This document shows, in pieces, positions 20,008 to 32,000 of a stretch of DNA of 64,000 nt. The stretch is taken from positions 57,543,048 through 57,607,047 of the forward strand of contig CM069447.1 in assembly GCA_035610835.1 (NCBI GenBank), written 5' to 3'. This DNA comes from Ophiura sarsii (taxonomy: Eukaryota > Echinodermata > Ophiuroidea > Amphilepidida > Ophiuridae). The position numbers and the translations under genes are program-made. The notes under the pieces were generated by a model. It ran no database searches. It was given only the letters and a program-made list of their open reading frames with translations, and was not told where the DNA came from. Position 1 is the first letter of the stretch, and each line of letters opens with the position of its first letter.

Positions 20008-20907
20008 TCTAGTGAATTATGCCTCAATATGGGGACATATATTGATGGGATTAATTCATACACATGTAATTGTAGACTAGGTTTTGTAGGAGACATGTGT
20101 GAAATGGGTAAGTCATATCTAGTGAACCGTGCCTTAATATGGGGACATGTATTGATGGGATTAATTCATACACATGTAATTGTAGACTAGGATTAATGTA
20201 GGAGACATGTGTGAAATGGGTAAGTAATATCTAGTGAACCATGCTTTAATATGGGGACATGTATTGATGGGATTAATTCATACACATGTAATTGTAGACT
20301 AGGTTTTGTAGGAGACTTAGTGAAATGGGTAAGTCATATCTAGTGAACCATGCCTCAATATGAGGACATGTATTGATGGGATTAATTCATACACTTGTAA
20401 TTGTAGACTAGGTTTTGTAGGAGACATGTGTGAAATGGGTAATATCTAGTGAACCATGCTTTAATATGGGGACATGTATTGATGGGATTAATTCATACAC
20501 ATGTAATTGTAGACTAGGTTATGTAGGAGACATGTGTGAAATGGGTAAGTCATATCTAGTGAACCATGCCTCAATTTGGGGACGTGTATTGATGGGATTA
20601 ATTCATACACATGTAATTGTAGACTAGGTTATGTAGGAGACATGTGTGAAATGGGTAAGTCATATCTATAGTGAACCATGCTTCAATATGGGGACATGTA
20701 TTGATGGGATTAATTCATACACATGTAATTGTAGACTAGGTTATGTAGGAGACATGTGTGAAATGGATAAGTCATATCTAGTGAACCATGCTTCAATATG
20801 GGGACATGTATTGATGGGATTAATTCATACACATGTAATTGTAGACTAGGTTTTGAAGGAGACATGTGTGAAATGGGTAAGTCATATCTAGTGAACCATG
20901 CCTCAAT
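20008..20907 (+). repeat. 110-bp EGF-derived satellite, unit 2, about 8 copies
   Basis: The short version of the array: the middle of about 1.2 kb is absent, between GAGACTTAGTGAAATGGG and the copy with TGAGGACATGTATTG. Variant markers are TTTGGGGACGTG near 20576 and CTATAGTGAACC near 20666. Copies 20430-20627 show the EGF C2-C6 pattern. Confidence 0.85.
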
Positions 20908-21109
20908 AGTAGAGTTATTCTTCTGAAGTTTTCAACTCTTCTTAGGAGAATTGTTTAAGAATTTGTGAGTTAATATTCACGATATAGACCCTAGGTCAAA
21001 CTTTAGAACATGACCCTTCATTATGAAGCTCAATTTAGAAATACCTTCTTAAGTCTGGATCAGAAGTTAACAAATAACTCTTCCTAAATTTACGTAAGGT
21101 TAATCTTAA

Positions 21110-21382
21110 CACTTTCCATGCGGCAGGCATTTGCAGACGACATTCCAAAATGTCTCAAAAATGTCAAAGTTATTGAATTTCATTACCATGGAATCACCTT
21201 GAGAAATAATAACACACACTTAGGCCCCCCCCCCAAAAAATTGTTTGTATTAAATGCATTAAAATAAGTACAAACATGCCTAGTATTGGTTCCATAATCC
21301 TTGAGATAGACCTTGAAATGTGGGAAGGGTTTCTGAAAAATCAGTTTTGTATATGGTCGAACCAATAGCCGCGTGGAAAGTG
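21110..21382 (+). mobile_element. piggyBac-like MITE copy a, unit 2
   Basis: Counterpart of 2299-2572 with TTAA at 21106-21109. It differs mainly in the C/A run near 21224. Confidence 0.68.
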
Positions 21383-21424
21383 TAAACTGCAATAACTAAC
21401 CCAACATTATTAGGTGACCTATTG

Positions 21425-21674
21425 GGCAAAAAAAAAAGTTGACTTGCCCTTTCCGACCGACCCAAATATTCGGAATCTAGGATCGCTACAAGATGAAAAC
21501 GTGTTTCTGAGTAGTATATGCTTGTTTAAAAATTAAAAATTAAAAAAAACATCTTTAAAACATGTTTCTGTGTAGTATCTCCCTGTTTAAATTTAAAAAT
21601 TTAAAAAAATCTGACCGTCTGACCCAGACTCTAGCCCTGAAAGGGCAAGTCAACTTGTTTTCTTTTTTTTTGCC
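21425..21674 (-). mobile_element. GACTTGCCC MITE copy 1, unit 2
   Basis: Counterpart of 2615-2896 but about 30 bp shorter, because the AAAATT tract near 21530 has contracted. The right flank reads TTAGGTCACCT instead of TTAGGTGACCT. Confidence 0.63.
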
Positions 21675-22460
21675 TTAGGTCACCTGTTCTATGTACGGGC
21701 CCGACGAACCCATTTTTATTTAGGCAAGAATCTTCAAAACCAATTGCAGTGATAAAAGACCATTTGCTTTTATTTAAAAAATCGATCATTGCATGATTGT
21801 CATATAAGTTACACTCATTTTTAGTAATGTCCTCTATTTTAACGCCAAATCCATGGGATGGTTGAATTATCTTCAATATATTTTTAATTGTATTCCTTGA
21901 ATTCAGACATTTTCTTTACTCTCATTTCCATGGTTCTATTTATTTAAAGATTTTGTATCCAAAATTGTTTGTTTGTTTGTTTGTTGTTTATTAGGCAAAA
22001 CGACAATATACAAAATACAACATACAAAAAATGCATGACACAAATATATACATATAATCAAGAACACAAACACCAAAATGCCGAGATACCAGGATAACCC
22101 ATAAAGTCTGCTAAAAAAGCAAACTAGGCGCCTGGAACGAGGAGCATGAGACAAGAAAGGGACACAAATAAAATAAAGTTAAACAGTATCAACAAACTCT
22201 TGGGCCATCCTGGCACTTCTTGCTAGGTGTTTTTTCATTGAATTCTTAAAAGTTCATACACCTTTTGATATTTTTAACCAATTGTATTGATTATTGCGAT
22301 TCTATATGGATTTAAAAAAAAATGAAAGCCAAATATATGGCTTTTATTATTTGTAGCACTTTTGAGAAAAAAATCCCATTCTTTCTGACTCTCACCTTGT
22401 AGAGCAGAAGATACTGTTATGATGTTGACTGTTGAAAATGTTCTCCTTTCCTCTGTCTAT
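21675..22460. other. intronic stretch, unit 2
   Basis: Counterpart of 2897-3686 with a shorter (GTTT)n run at about 21966. Nothing else seen. Confidence 0.55.
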
Positions 22461-22892
22461 ATGTGACGCGACAAGCGGAATGAGTCGTATGTCGGGAATA
22501 TTGATTTTGAGTTATAGGTAAAAAGAAGTGACAAATTCTAATGTTTTACATTGTTTTCTCAGTTGGTAAATTGTTTTGTAACTTAAAGACTCAAAGTTCA
22601 ATGTTAATGGGGTTTGGACCATACTGTAGCATTTTTCACCTGCTTTTAGATGATGGACAAATATCAAAATTCAAAACTGCCGACATGTGACTCATTTCAC
22701 TTGATCACGTCACATATATAAACTCCTCAAAAAAAGATCTGTTCAATTGCCTATATCTCTAGTTTTTAAGTTACAAACAGTTTTCCAACTGAGAAAACAA
22801 AGTAAAACATAAGAACTTGTCACTTCTTTTTACCTATAACTCAAAATCAATATTCCCGACATACGACTCATTCCGCTTGATGGCATCACATA
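22461..22892. mobile_element. foldback element, unit 2
   Basis: Counterpart of 3687-4118. The B variant GTAAAAAGAAGTGAC in the left arm and CTTCTTTTTACC in the right arm are complementary to each other. The two arms thus match better here than in unit 1, where the left arm has TAAG and the right CTTCC. Confidence 0.7.
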
Positions 22893-23018
22893 TGTTTATA
22901 ATGTGTTGCATATCAATGGGAAGTTGATCTGTTCATAAACAATGCCACATTTTGTAGTAATAATTTATTTCAAGTATGTTGCCATCAGAATTCCGTTTAC
23001 AGCAAACAATCATGATAA

Positions 23019-23365
23019 GGCAACAAAAAAAGTTGACTTGCCCTTTCAAGGCCAGAGTCTGGGTCGGACAGTCGGATTTTTTTAATCTTTTTAAATTTAA
23101 ACAAGGAGATACTACACAAAAACACGTTTTAAAGATTTGATTTTTTTTGATTTTTTTTGTTTTGATTTTTTTTATTTTTAAACAAGCAGATACTACTCAA
23201 AAACATGTTTTTATCTTTCTTTATTGTTATGTGCTTCTTTCAACAACAAAAAAAATTCTATTTTTTTTTTTTACTTTGGAAAAAATAAAAAATAAAAATA
23301 GCGACCCTAGATTTCCGAAAATTTGGGTCGGTCGGAAAGGGCAAGTCAATTTTTTTTTTTTTGCC
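23019..23365 (+). mobile_element. GACTTGCCC MITE copy 2, unit 2
   Basis: Counterpart of 4245-4590, ending about 50 bp before the EGF1 acceptor. Differs by CAAGGCC for CAGGGCC and a longer terminal T-run. Confidence 0.63.
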
Positions 23366-23417
23366 TAACAAATAAACGTTCTACCTTTTCTATTATTGAT
23401 TCCTTTTTTCCCTTCAG

Positions 23418-23531
23418 TAACCCCTGAGTGCACTAGTGAGCCCTGTCAAAATGGTGGAACATGCTTTGAAGGCACCAATAGTTACTTCTGCTTCTGTCAG
23501 CCCGAATATTATGGCTCTAACTGTGAAACTG
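23418..23531 (+). CDS. EGF-like exon 1, unit 2
   Basis: Same 114-nt exon as 4643-4756 with intact AG acceptor, GTAAGT donor and phase 1-1. I see no base difference in the exon, though the flanking introns differ by indels. The two 107-bp partial copies follow at 23532-23751. Confidence 0.88.
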
Positions 23532-23751
23532 GTAAGTTTAACCTGTGAGCATCGCCTTCTTTGGTACATGCTTTGAAGGCACCAATAGTTACTTCTGCTT
23601 CTGTCAGCCCGAATATACTGGCTCTAATTGTGAAACTGGTAAGTTTAACCTGTGAGCATCGCCTTCTTTGGTACATGCTTTGAAGGCACCAATAGTTGCT
23701 TCTGCTTCTGTCAGCCCGAATATACTGGCTCTAATTGTGAAATTGTTAAGT
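23532..23751 (+). repeat. 107-bp partial EGF1 copies, unit 2
   Basis: Two exon fragments with donor remnant, as in unit 1. No acceptor is present, and the final donor is lost (GAAATTGTTAAG). Confidence 0.8.
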
Positions 23752-24224
23752 TTAAGGGCAGCTGATACACCTTCCGGTATTCAAAATTTAAACACGGCCC
23801 CTGCAACGGTGTTCAACGATGGCAATTTTTATTCATTAACGTTTTGAGCTATTTAATTTTCATTTACTCAATTGATATGTTAGCAAAACTTTAAATGTCC
23901 GTAACTTGACAATTTGTATTTGATGTTTTGAGACAAAGTGATTTTCAATATGTAACTTTGGTAAGGAATGTGGTTATCCAAAATGCCCGTTGATATCACG
24001 ATATAAATAACTCAATATTCATATGTCCCTCATTGTGCCTCATTTACTCGTGTTGGGTCACATGTGTCAATGGTCCGATTAAAATTTCAAATCACTGTTA
24101 AAGGCATATTATGTTATCTTTTTCAGGGGGGGGGGGTGCCCTCTATTCATGATTTTTTTTTAGAAAGTAGATTTTCTTGCAGATTTACATTTCATAATTT
24201 GACCTTCTCTCCACTTTACTTCAG

Positions 24225-24338
24225 TTCAAGACGTATGTGCTAGTTCACCTTGTCTGAATGGTGCAACGTGTGTTTCCTCCAGTGGTGCATATACGTGTGA
24301 ATGTTACACAGGATACACAGGCATCAACTGCGAAACAG
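24225..24338 (+). CDS. EGF-like exon 2, unit 2
   Basis: Counterpart of 5445-5558: full six-cysteine EGF, acceptor TTACTTCAG, donor GTAAGC, phase 1-1. The intron before it has a longer G-run (24125-24137) than in units 1 and 3; the intron after has an extra TATA (TTATATATAACTAGG). Confidence 0.9.
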
Positions 24339-25045
24339 GTAAGCTTGAGGGCGCCTTATATATATAACTAGGAAAACGAAAAAGGATTCATTGTCAAGTG
24401 TCTGGCTTCCAATGGCATCATATGACTTCAGTTGGCTTCTGATAGCTGCTATTTGATCTCAAACGTGACCCAACATGAGTTAATGAGGCACAATTCGGCA
24501 GAAGCTAATTTGATTTAATAGCACAACAATTAATTAATTTTACTTATAATATACACAGACATAGTTCAAATTTATAAAAAGTCTTATTTCTGATCCTTGA
24601 CACAAATTGTACCTAATCAAAGATTCAAATTCATGAAAAATAAAGAGTTATATTTTGAGGTATTTTAATTTTCTTATACTCCATTGATTTGGTAACAAAA
24701 TCAAAACTTTAAATGTCCACAACTTAACAATTTGTATTTGATGTTTTGAGACAAAGTGATTTTCAATAATATGTAACTTTGGTTAGGAATGTGATTAACC
24801 AAAATGTCCCTTGATATCACGAAATAAATACCTCAATATTCATATGTCCCGCATTGTGCCTCAATTACTCGTGTTGGGTCACATATGTGTCAATGGTCCG
24901 ATTAACATTTCAAATCACTGCCCCCCCCCCCCTCTCAATGGGAAGACATTACCTTTACTGATGATACTTTTGAATGAATCTACTGGCAATTTGCATATTT
25001 TCCTTTTTTTAGAAGTGTCAAAAATCTCAACAATTTTGATACTGC
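24339..25045. other. intron EGF2-EGF3, unit 2
   Basis: Counterpart of 5559-6260. One frame stays open over 24811-25119 because of a GAAATA for GATATA change near 24820. It crosses a C-run and has no domain, so it is not called. Confidence 0.6.
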
Positions 25046-25238
25046 TTTCAACGTGGCAGGCATCTGCAGACGACATTCCAAATGTTTGCAAAATTTTTCA
25101 AAAATGTCACAATTATTGAAATTCATCACTATATTTGGGACCGCCATGAGAAATGCATTAAAATAAGTATAAACATGCCTAGTATTGGTTCAGTAATTCT
25201 TGAGATAGACATGGGAAAGGTTTCTGCAAAATAAAGTG
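25046..25238 (+). mobile_element. piggyBac-like MITE copy b, unit 2
   Basis: Degenerate copy as at 6261-6453, with TTAA at 25239-25242. Confidence 0.58.
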
Positions 25239-25317
25239 TTAACAAATGACTGGGATAAAATACACTGATAAGGTACAGTTCTTTGTTGATTTGACCTTTT
25301 CTCCACTTTACTTCCAG

Positions 25318-25431
25318 TTCAAGACGTATGTGCTAGTTTACCTTGTCTGAATGGTGCAACTTGTGTTTCCTCCAGTGGTGCATATACATGTGAATGTTAC
25401 ACAGGATACACAGGCGTCAACTGCGAAACAG
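25318..25431 (+). CDS. EGF-like exon 3, unit 2
   Basis: Counterpart of 6533-6646 with ASLPC and GVNC; splice sites and phase preserved. Confidence 0.9.
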
Positions 25432-25878
25432 GTAAGCTTGAGGGCGCATTATATATAACTAGGGAAACGGATTCATTGTCATGTATCCAGCTTCCAATGG
25501 CATCACATGACTTCAGTTGGCTTCTGATAGCTGCTATTTGACCTCAAACGTGACCCAACATGAGTTAATAAGACACAATGCGGCAAAAGCTAATTTGATT
25601 TAATAGCACAACAATTTAATGGGGGACAAAGACACAATAAGTCAAATTTATAAAAGTCTTATTTCTAATCTTTGACATATCTTGTACCCAATCATCATAT
25701 ATTCAAATTCATGAAAATGAAGAGGTAAACTTCAATTTGAGGTATTTTATTTTCATGAACTCCATTGATTTAATATTGTTTTAATGTTGGTTTTGTTAAA
25801 ACAAAACAAACGCTTTTTGAAAGTGTTCCCCCCCCCAACTAACATCATCCTTATAATATCATGTAAATTATTTTTGTA

Positions 25879-26259
25879 AGGGAGAGCGTGTTGGCGCAGC
25901 GGTAGATACCCTCGCTTTGCACCAATGAATCCCGGGTTCGAAATCTGTGCTCAGTCGGACTTTATGTGCATTTGGTTTATCACGATCCATACACGCTCTC
26001 ACAGGTTTTCTCCCGGATCTCCAGTTTCCTCCTGCTTTCAAAATCTGTGATTAGTTGTTTCGGTTATCAAAAACTTCCTTGACCCAATGGTATTTGGGGA
26101 GCTGCATTGAAAAATGGTGGATGTTACAATCTAAGTGCGGATAGGTTTGCTAGAAAGTTGATGCGACCTGATTCTGATGATTCACCAGCAGCGAAATTAC
26201 AGCGCTTTGATCACTTTGGAAAGGCGCTATATAAATACTAATTATTATTATTATTATTC
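25879..26259 (+). mobile_element. tRNA-derived SINE, unit 2
   Basis: Same insertion as 7098-7467 but 9 bp longer (TCTCCCGGATCTCCAG where units 1 and 3 have TCTCCAG), probably the older state. A- and B-box-like motifs and (ATT)n tail intact. Confidence 0.8.
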
Positions 26260-27066
26260 TTCAAAAATCGCATTTTGAGAAAAATGACCTTGAAAGTTGA
26301 AACACTTGGCGTTTTTATCTAAAAAGGTCATTAGACTTGATTTTTGTTTTAATGATTCAATTGTGTTTTAAATTTAAACAGCAAGTTTGTTTAATGAGTT
26401 GATGGGTGATGGTTTCCCTGCAAAAAGTACTTTTATCAAGATACACCCTTTTACCTAAATAATCACATCAACAAGTGTATTGTGTGTTAGGCAAAACGGT
26501 TTATGTTAAGTTACATCGCATTATTTCGCATCATATGATTAGGCAAAAGGGTGTATGCAGGCCCGTAGCCAGCCTTTTCAGTTAGGGGGTTCGATTTACT
26601 GAATGCAATTAAAGACTCAATGGTCGCGCAGCGACCATCGCGCCGCGTATAGCGGCGCAGGGGGGTGTTTGAGGGTGGATGTGCCCCCCTCCAAAGTTGA
26701 AGAAATTTTAAAAATACAACATTTAACGAAGGCATTTGGTGCACCATTTTTTCATATAATTACGATTTTTTGTGTTCAATATATGTATTGCAAATAGGCA
26801 AATTCGCGCAGTTTTTTTTTTAATATCAATAATTTTCTTTTTACCAATTCTAAAATAGAGCCTGAATTGAAAGCATTTGGTGCACTATTTTGAATTGCAA
26901 AATTTGTGGTTTAGGCCTTGAAAACTCAATTATTTTTTGCCTAAGCGCAAATAATTGTGAAATTCAGAAATACCGTGTTCTGGTCTATTTTGGTAAAAAC
27001 AAAATGCAATTTAATGCGAATCGTTTCGTGCCTTGATAAACCTGTTGAAATAGGCATACTTTTCAC
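26260..27066. other. intron with degraded element fragments, unit 2
   Basis: Counterpart of 7468-8274. Here GGTCGC-GCA-GCGACC near 26632 is a perfect hairpin, while units 1 and 3 have GGCCGC at the left arm. Confidence 0.45.
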
Positions 27067-27637
27067 CAGTGGCGTAGCTAGGTTATTCATATTGGGGGGG
27101 GGGCGAAAAATGAAAATGAACCGACAAGACTTTTGTGAATCCAGAAATGCGCGCGTAGCGCGCGAAATTTTTCGACTTGACACCTATTTTTGGCACGATC
27201 GAGGTAAATTTTGGCTCTAAACAAGGTTGTAGCAATGTTGCATTTTGGGGACACATGCGCGCGTATAGGTAATAGCTGACTCGCTTGGCATACAAATGGA
27301 ACACATGATAACTCAATTACGTACATTCAAACATTATTTATTAAATCAACACGCCATTAACATAGACTATAACACGATAAATAACAGGCGTTGCAAGAAT
27401 AAACAAGAGATCTGCTCTACTCCGTGGAAGCGACGAACTGGCCACGTATTGAGAAAACAGATTATTTCAGTGATTCATTTCAGTGATTCTAGATTATATA
27501 CATCAATAAACATTTATAATTCCATGATTCCTGTGGTCAAATGAACCGACAGTGCCAATCTCAACCGACACGACGTCAATATGGGGAGGGGGGGGGGATC
27601 CCCCCCCCCCCCCCCCCCTCCTCTGGCGACGCCACTG
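27067..27637. mobile_element. hAT-type MITE, unit 2
   Basis: Counterpart of 8275-8853 with the same CTTTTCAC on both sides. It is 571 bp, shorter through G and C run length only. Confidence 0.83.
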
Positions 27638-28828
27638 CTTTTCACAATCAGGCATTATTTATTTTTGGAAAGTGAGTCCAAACTACTCTCACTTCGAGGT
27701 CCGGGACTCATGTCCCACGTCAGCATGTCGGCCTGCATGTATATGAGATTCTTAAGTGAATAGATACAAGTAAGGCACGTACCTCTCCCCTCTTCTCTTC
27801 TCTTTACCTTGATTTTTTCAAAAAATCGAGGTATTCTATCTCTGCCGTTTCTTTCTTCTTTCTTTCTTTCTTTATATTGGCTGCGTAGCGAGCCAATATA
27901 CTCTATTCCTTCCGTTTCTTTGTTTCTTTCTTCCAAACGCTCCTTAAAAATGCTTCTTCTCCTACAGTTTACATGCTACAATCCCCAAACTCGGTCAGTA
28001 GGACCCCCTATCTGACCTCCATATAGGGTCTTCACAGTTTTGGGTCAAAGGTCACACGGAAGTCTGTAGGGGTCAAAACGTGATTTTCTTTAAAATGCTT
28101 CTACTCCTACAGTTTACATGATACATTCACCAGACTTGGTCAGTAGGACCCCCTACCTGACCTCCATATAGGGTCTTCACAGTTTTGGGTCAAAGGTCAC
28201 ACGGGGGTCTGTAGGGGTCAAAACGTGATTTTCTTTAAAATGCTTCTACTCCTACAGTTTACATGCTACATTCACCAGACTTGGTCAGTAGGACCCCCTA
28301 CCTGATCTTCATATAGGGTCTTCACAGTTTTGTTCAAAGGTCACACAGGGGTCACTAGGGACCAAACGTGATTTGCTTTAAAATGCTTCAACTCCTACAG
28401 TTTACAAGCTACATTCACCAGACATGGTCAGTAGAACCCCCCACCTAACCTTCATATAGGGTCTTCACAGTTTGTGGTCAAAGGTCACACAGGGGTCAAT
28501 ACGGGTAAAAACGTGATTTTTACTTAAAACGCTGTTGAAATTTAGTGAAATGACCTAGTATCGTCAGAATTGGTCAACATATTCCTTTTGACCATACGCA
28601 TATACAATAGTTCGGTTTTGAAAATCAAAAAATATTTGGGGTCACAAGGGGTCAAAATGTAAATTTTCACTCCATTCACTCAAAATGCTACTTGTCCGAG
28701 AGGAAATGACCTATGATTGTCAGAATTGGTCAAAAGATTCCTTGGAGCAATGTTCATATAGGCTGTTCAGCGATTAAAAGTGACATGTCACATTGGGTCA
28801 CTAGAGGTCATTGACCTAAACAGGGATT

Positions 28829-29092
28829 AAATGTAAGACATGCTCCGATATTGACCGGTCATATCTCATTTTGTAGAAATTGATAAGACAAGCAAAAAAG
28901 TCAATCATTTCTTTGGGGTCAAAGGTCAAAAAAGGTCACTAGGGGTCGAAATGTAAATTTTTACTACATTAGGACCCCTAGTGACCTTTTCTTGACCTTT
29001 GACCCCAACAAAAGGATTGACTTTTTTTCTTGTCTCATCAATGCCTACAAAATGAGCCATCACCGGTCAAAATCGGAGCAAGTCTTAAATTT
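28829..29092. repeat. 120-bp inverted repeat, unit 2
   Basis: Same hairpin as 10042-10305, with one change at the right tip (CTTAAATTT). Confidence 0.78.
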
Positions 29093-32000
29093 TACCCTGT
29101 GTATCTTTATATTAATGATTGCCGCTGTGTCCATGTCGTGTTGATGTCCGTATAATGTCATATACGGCATTCTATCAACAAATTTGTAATAGAAGTTTGA
29201 ATTAATGCCAAAAAATTAATATCACAAAGCGGAAATGGAGTTAGATTTCCATTCAAACATCTTCGGACTCAGTACTACAAAAGACATAAGTAGTGACAGA
29301 ATCAGCAAATCATATAAAGGATTAACAAATTATTTGAGAAAAAGGGGATACACATATAATCTTTTCTTATCATAAAATCGTGCCAAACTATGGCACGCCC
29401 CAGAGGACAAAAACGTGTTGAGACTAATATATATTCGTGATCTATGAACACAATTATCTCTAGTTTCATCTTGTTTAAGTAAAACAACAACAAAACAAGT
29501 TAATTATCATGACCAAGTAAAAAACAAGTTAATTATCATGACCAAGTCAAAGGTCATGAATGGGTTACTAGGGGCCAAAAATTAAATGTTAAGCAGCCAA
29601 TATCCGTGCTTCTTGAAGCACAATTAGCTCTAGTTCTTTACCTTGATTTTTTCAAAAATCGAGGTACTCTATCTCTGCCGTTTCTTTCTTGTTTGTTTCT
29701 TTCTTCTTTCTGTCTGACCCATCTACAAAATGCTATTTTTCTACAGTTTACATGCTACAATCACCAAACTTGGTCAGTAGGACCCCCTACCTGACTTACA
29801 TATAGGGTCTTCAAAGTTAGGGGTCAAAGGTCACACAAAGGTCACTAGTGGTCAAAACGTGATTTTCACTTAAAACGCATTTCCAATTTAGTGAAATGAC
29901 CTAGGATTGTCAAATTTGGTCCACATATTCCTTTTGACCGTACGCATATACAAAAGAACGGTTTTTAAAATTAAAAATCATTTGGGGTCACTAGGGGTCA
30001 AAATGTAAATGTTTACTCCTCGCACTGAAAATGCTATTTTTTCGGGAGGAAATGACCTATGATTGTCAGAATTAGTCAAAAGATTCCTTGTATCCATGTA
30101 CATATAGGGTCTTCAGCGATTAAAAGTGACATATCAGATGGGGTCACTAGGGGTCATTGACCTAAACAGGGGTAAAATGTAAGACATGCTCCGATTTTGA
30201 CCGGTCATGTTTCATTTTGTAGGCATTGATAAGACAAGAAAAAAAGTCAAACATTTTTACGGGTTTAAAGGTCAACATAGGTCACTAGGGGTCAAAAGGT
30301 CAATTTTCATTCCTTGCACTCAAAATGCTATTTTTCTACAGTGTACATGCTACAATCACCAGATTTGGTCAGTAGGACCCCCTACCAGACCTACATATAG
30401 GGTCTTCACAGTTTGGGGTCAAAGGTCATACAGGGGTCATAAGTGGTCAAAACGTGATTTTCACTTAAAACGCGTTTGCAATTTAGTGAAATGACCTAGG
30501 ATCGTCAGAATTTGTCAACATATTCCTTTTGACAGTACGCATATATATTAGTTCGGTTTTTAAAATCAAAATATATTTGGGGTCACTAGGGGTCAAAAGG
30601 TCAATTTTCACTCCTCACACTCAAAATGCTATTTTTTCGAGAGGAAATGACCCATGATTATCAGAATTGGTCAAAAGATTCCTTGGATCCATGTACACAT
30701 AGGGTCTTAAGCGATTAAAAGTGACATGTCATATGGGGTCACTAGGGGTCATTGACCTAAACAGGGGTAAAATGTAAGACATGCTCCGATTTTGACCGGT
30801 CTTGTTTCATTTTGTAGGCAATGATAAGACAAGAAAAAAGGTCAATCATTTTCATGGAGTCAAAGGTCAACATAGGTCACTAGGGGTCAACAGGTCAATT
30901 TTCACTCCTAACACTCAAAATGCTATTTTTTCGGGAGGAAATGACCCATGATTGTCAGAATTGGTCCAAAGATTTCTTGGATCCATTAAAAGTGACATAT
31001 TTGTCTCAGAGAGAATGAATGATGACCGTCAGAATTGGTCATGCACATTCGGTTCTTCAGCGTTTAAAAAGTGACATGTCATATGGGGTCACTAGAGGTC
31101 ATTAATCCATACAAAAATCAAGGTGTCCTGGTCTCTGACCAGATCTATGTCTAGTTACCTTGATTTTTTCAAAAAATCGAGGTTCTGTATCTCTGCCGTT
31201 TCTTTCTTCTTCTTCTGCTTTTTCTTTCTTTCTTTCCTCAAACCCATCTAAAAAATGCTATTTTTTCTACAGTTTACATGCTACAATCACCAGACTTGGT
31301 CAGTAGAACCCCCCACCTAACCTTCATATAGGGTGTTCACAGTTTGGGGTCAAAGGTCACACAGGGGTCACTAGGGGTCACACTAGAGGTCATTAATCCA
31401 TACAAAAATCAAGGTGTCCTGGTCTCTGACCAGATCTATGTCTAGTTACCTTGATTTTTTCAAAAAATCGAGGTTCTGTATCTCTGCCGTTTCTTTCTTC
31501 TTCTTCTTCTGCTTTTTACCTTGATTTTTTCAAAAAATCGAGGTTCTGTATCTCTGCCGTTTCTTTCTTCTTCTTCTGCTTTTTCTTTCTTTCTTTCTTT
31601 CCTCAAACCCATCTAAAAAATGCTATTTTTTCTACAGTTTACATGCTACAATCACCAGACTTGGTCAGTAGAACCCCCCACCTAACCTTCATATAGGGTG
31701 TTCACAGTTTGGGGTCAAAGGTCACACAGGGGTCACTAGGGGTCAAAAGGTGATTTTCACTTAAAACGCATTTCCAATTTAGTGAAATGACCTAGGATCG
31801 TCAAAATTGGTCCACATATTCCTTTTGACCGTACGCATGTACAAAAGAATGGTTTTTTAAATCAAAAATCATTTGGGGTCACTAGGGGTCAAAATGTCAA
31901 TTTTCACTCCAGTCACTTAAAATGCTATTTATTCAAGAGAAAATGGCCCATGATTATCAGAATTGGTCAAAAGATTCCTTGGGTCCATGCACATATAGGG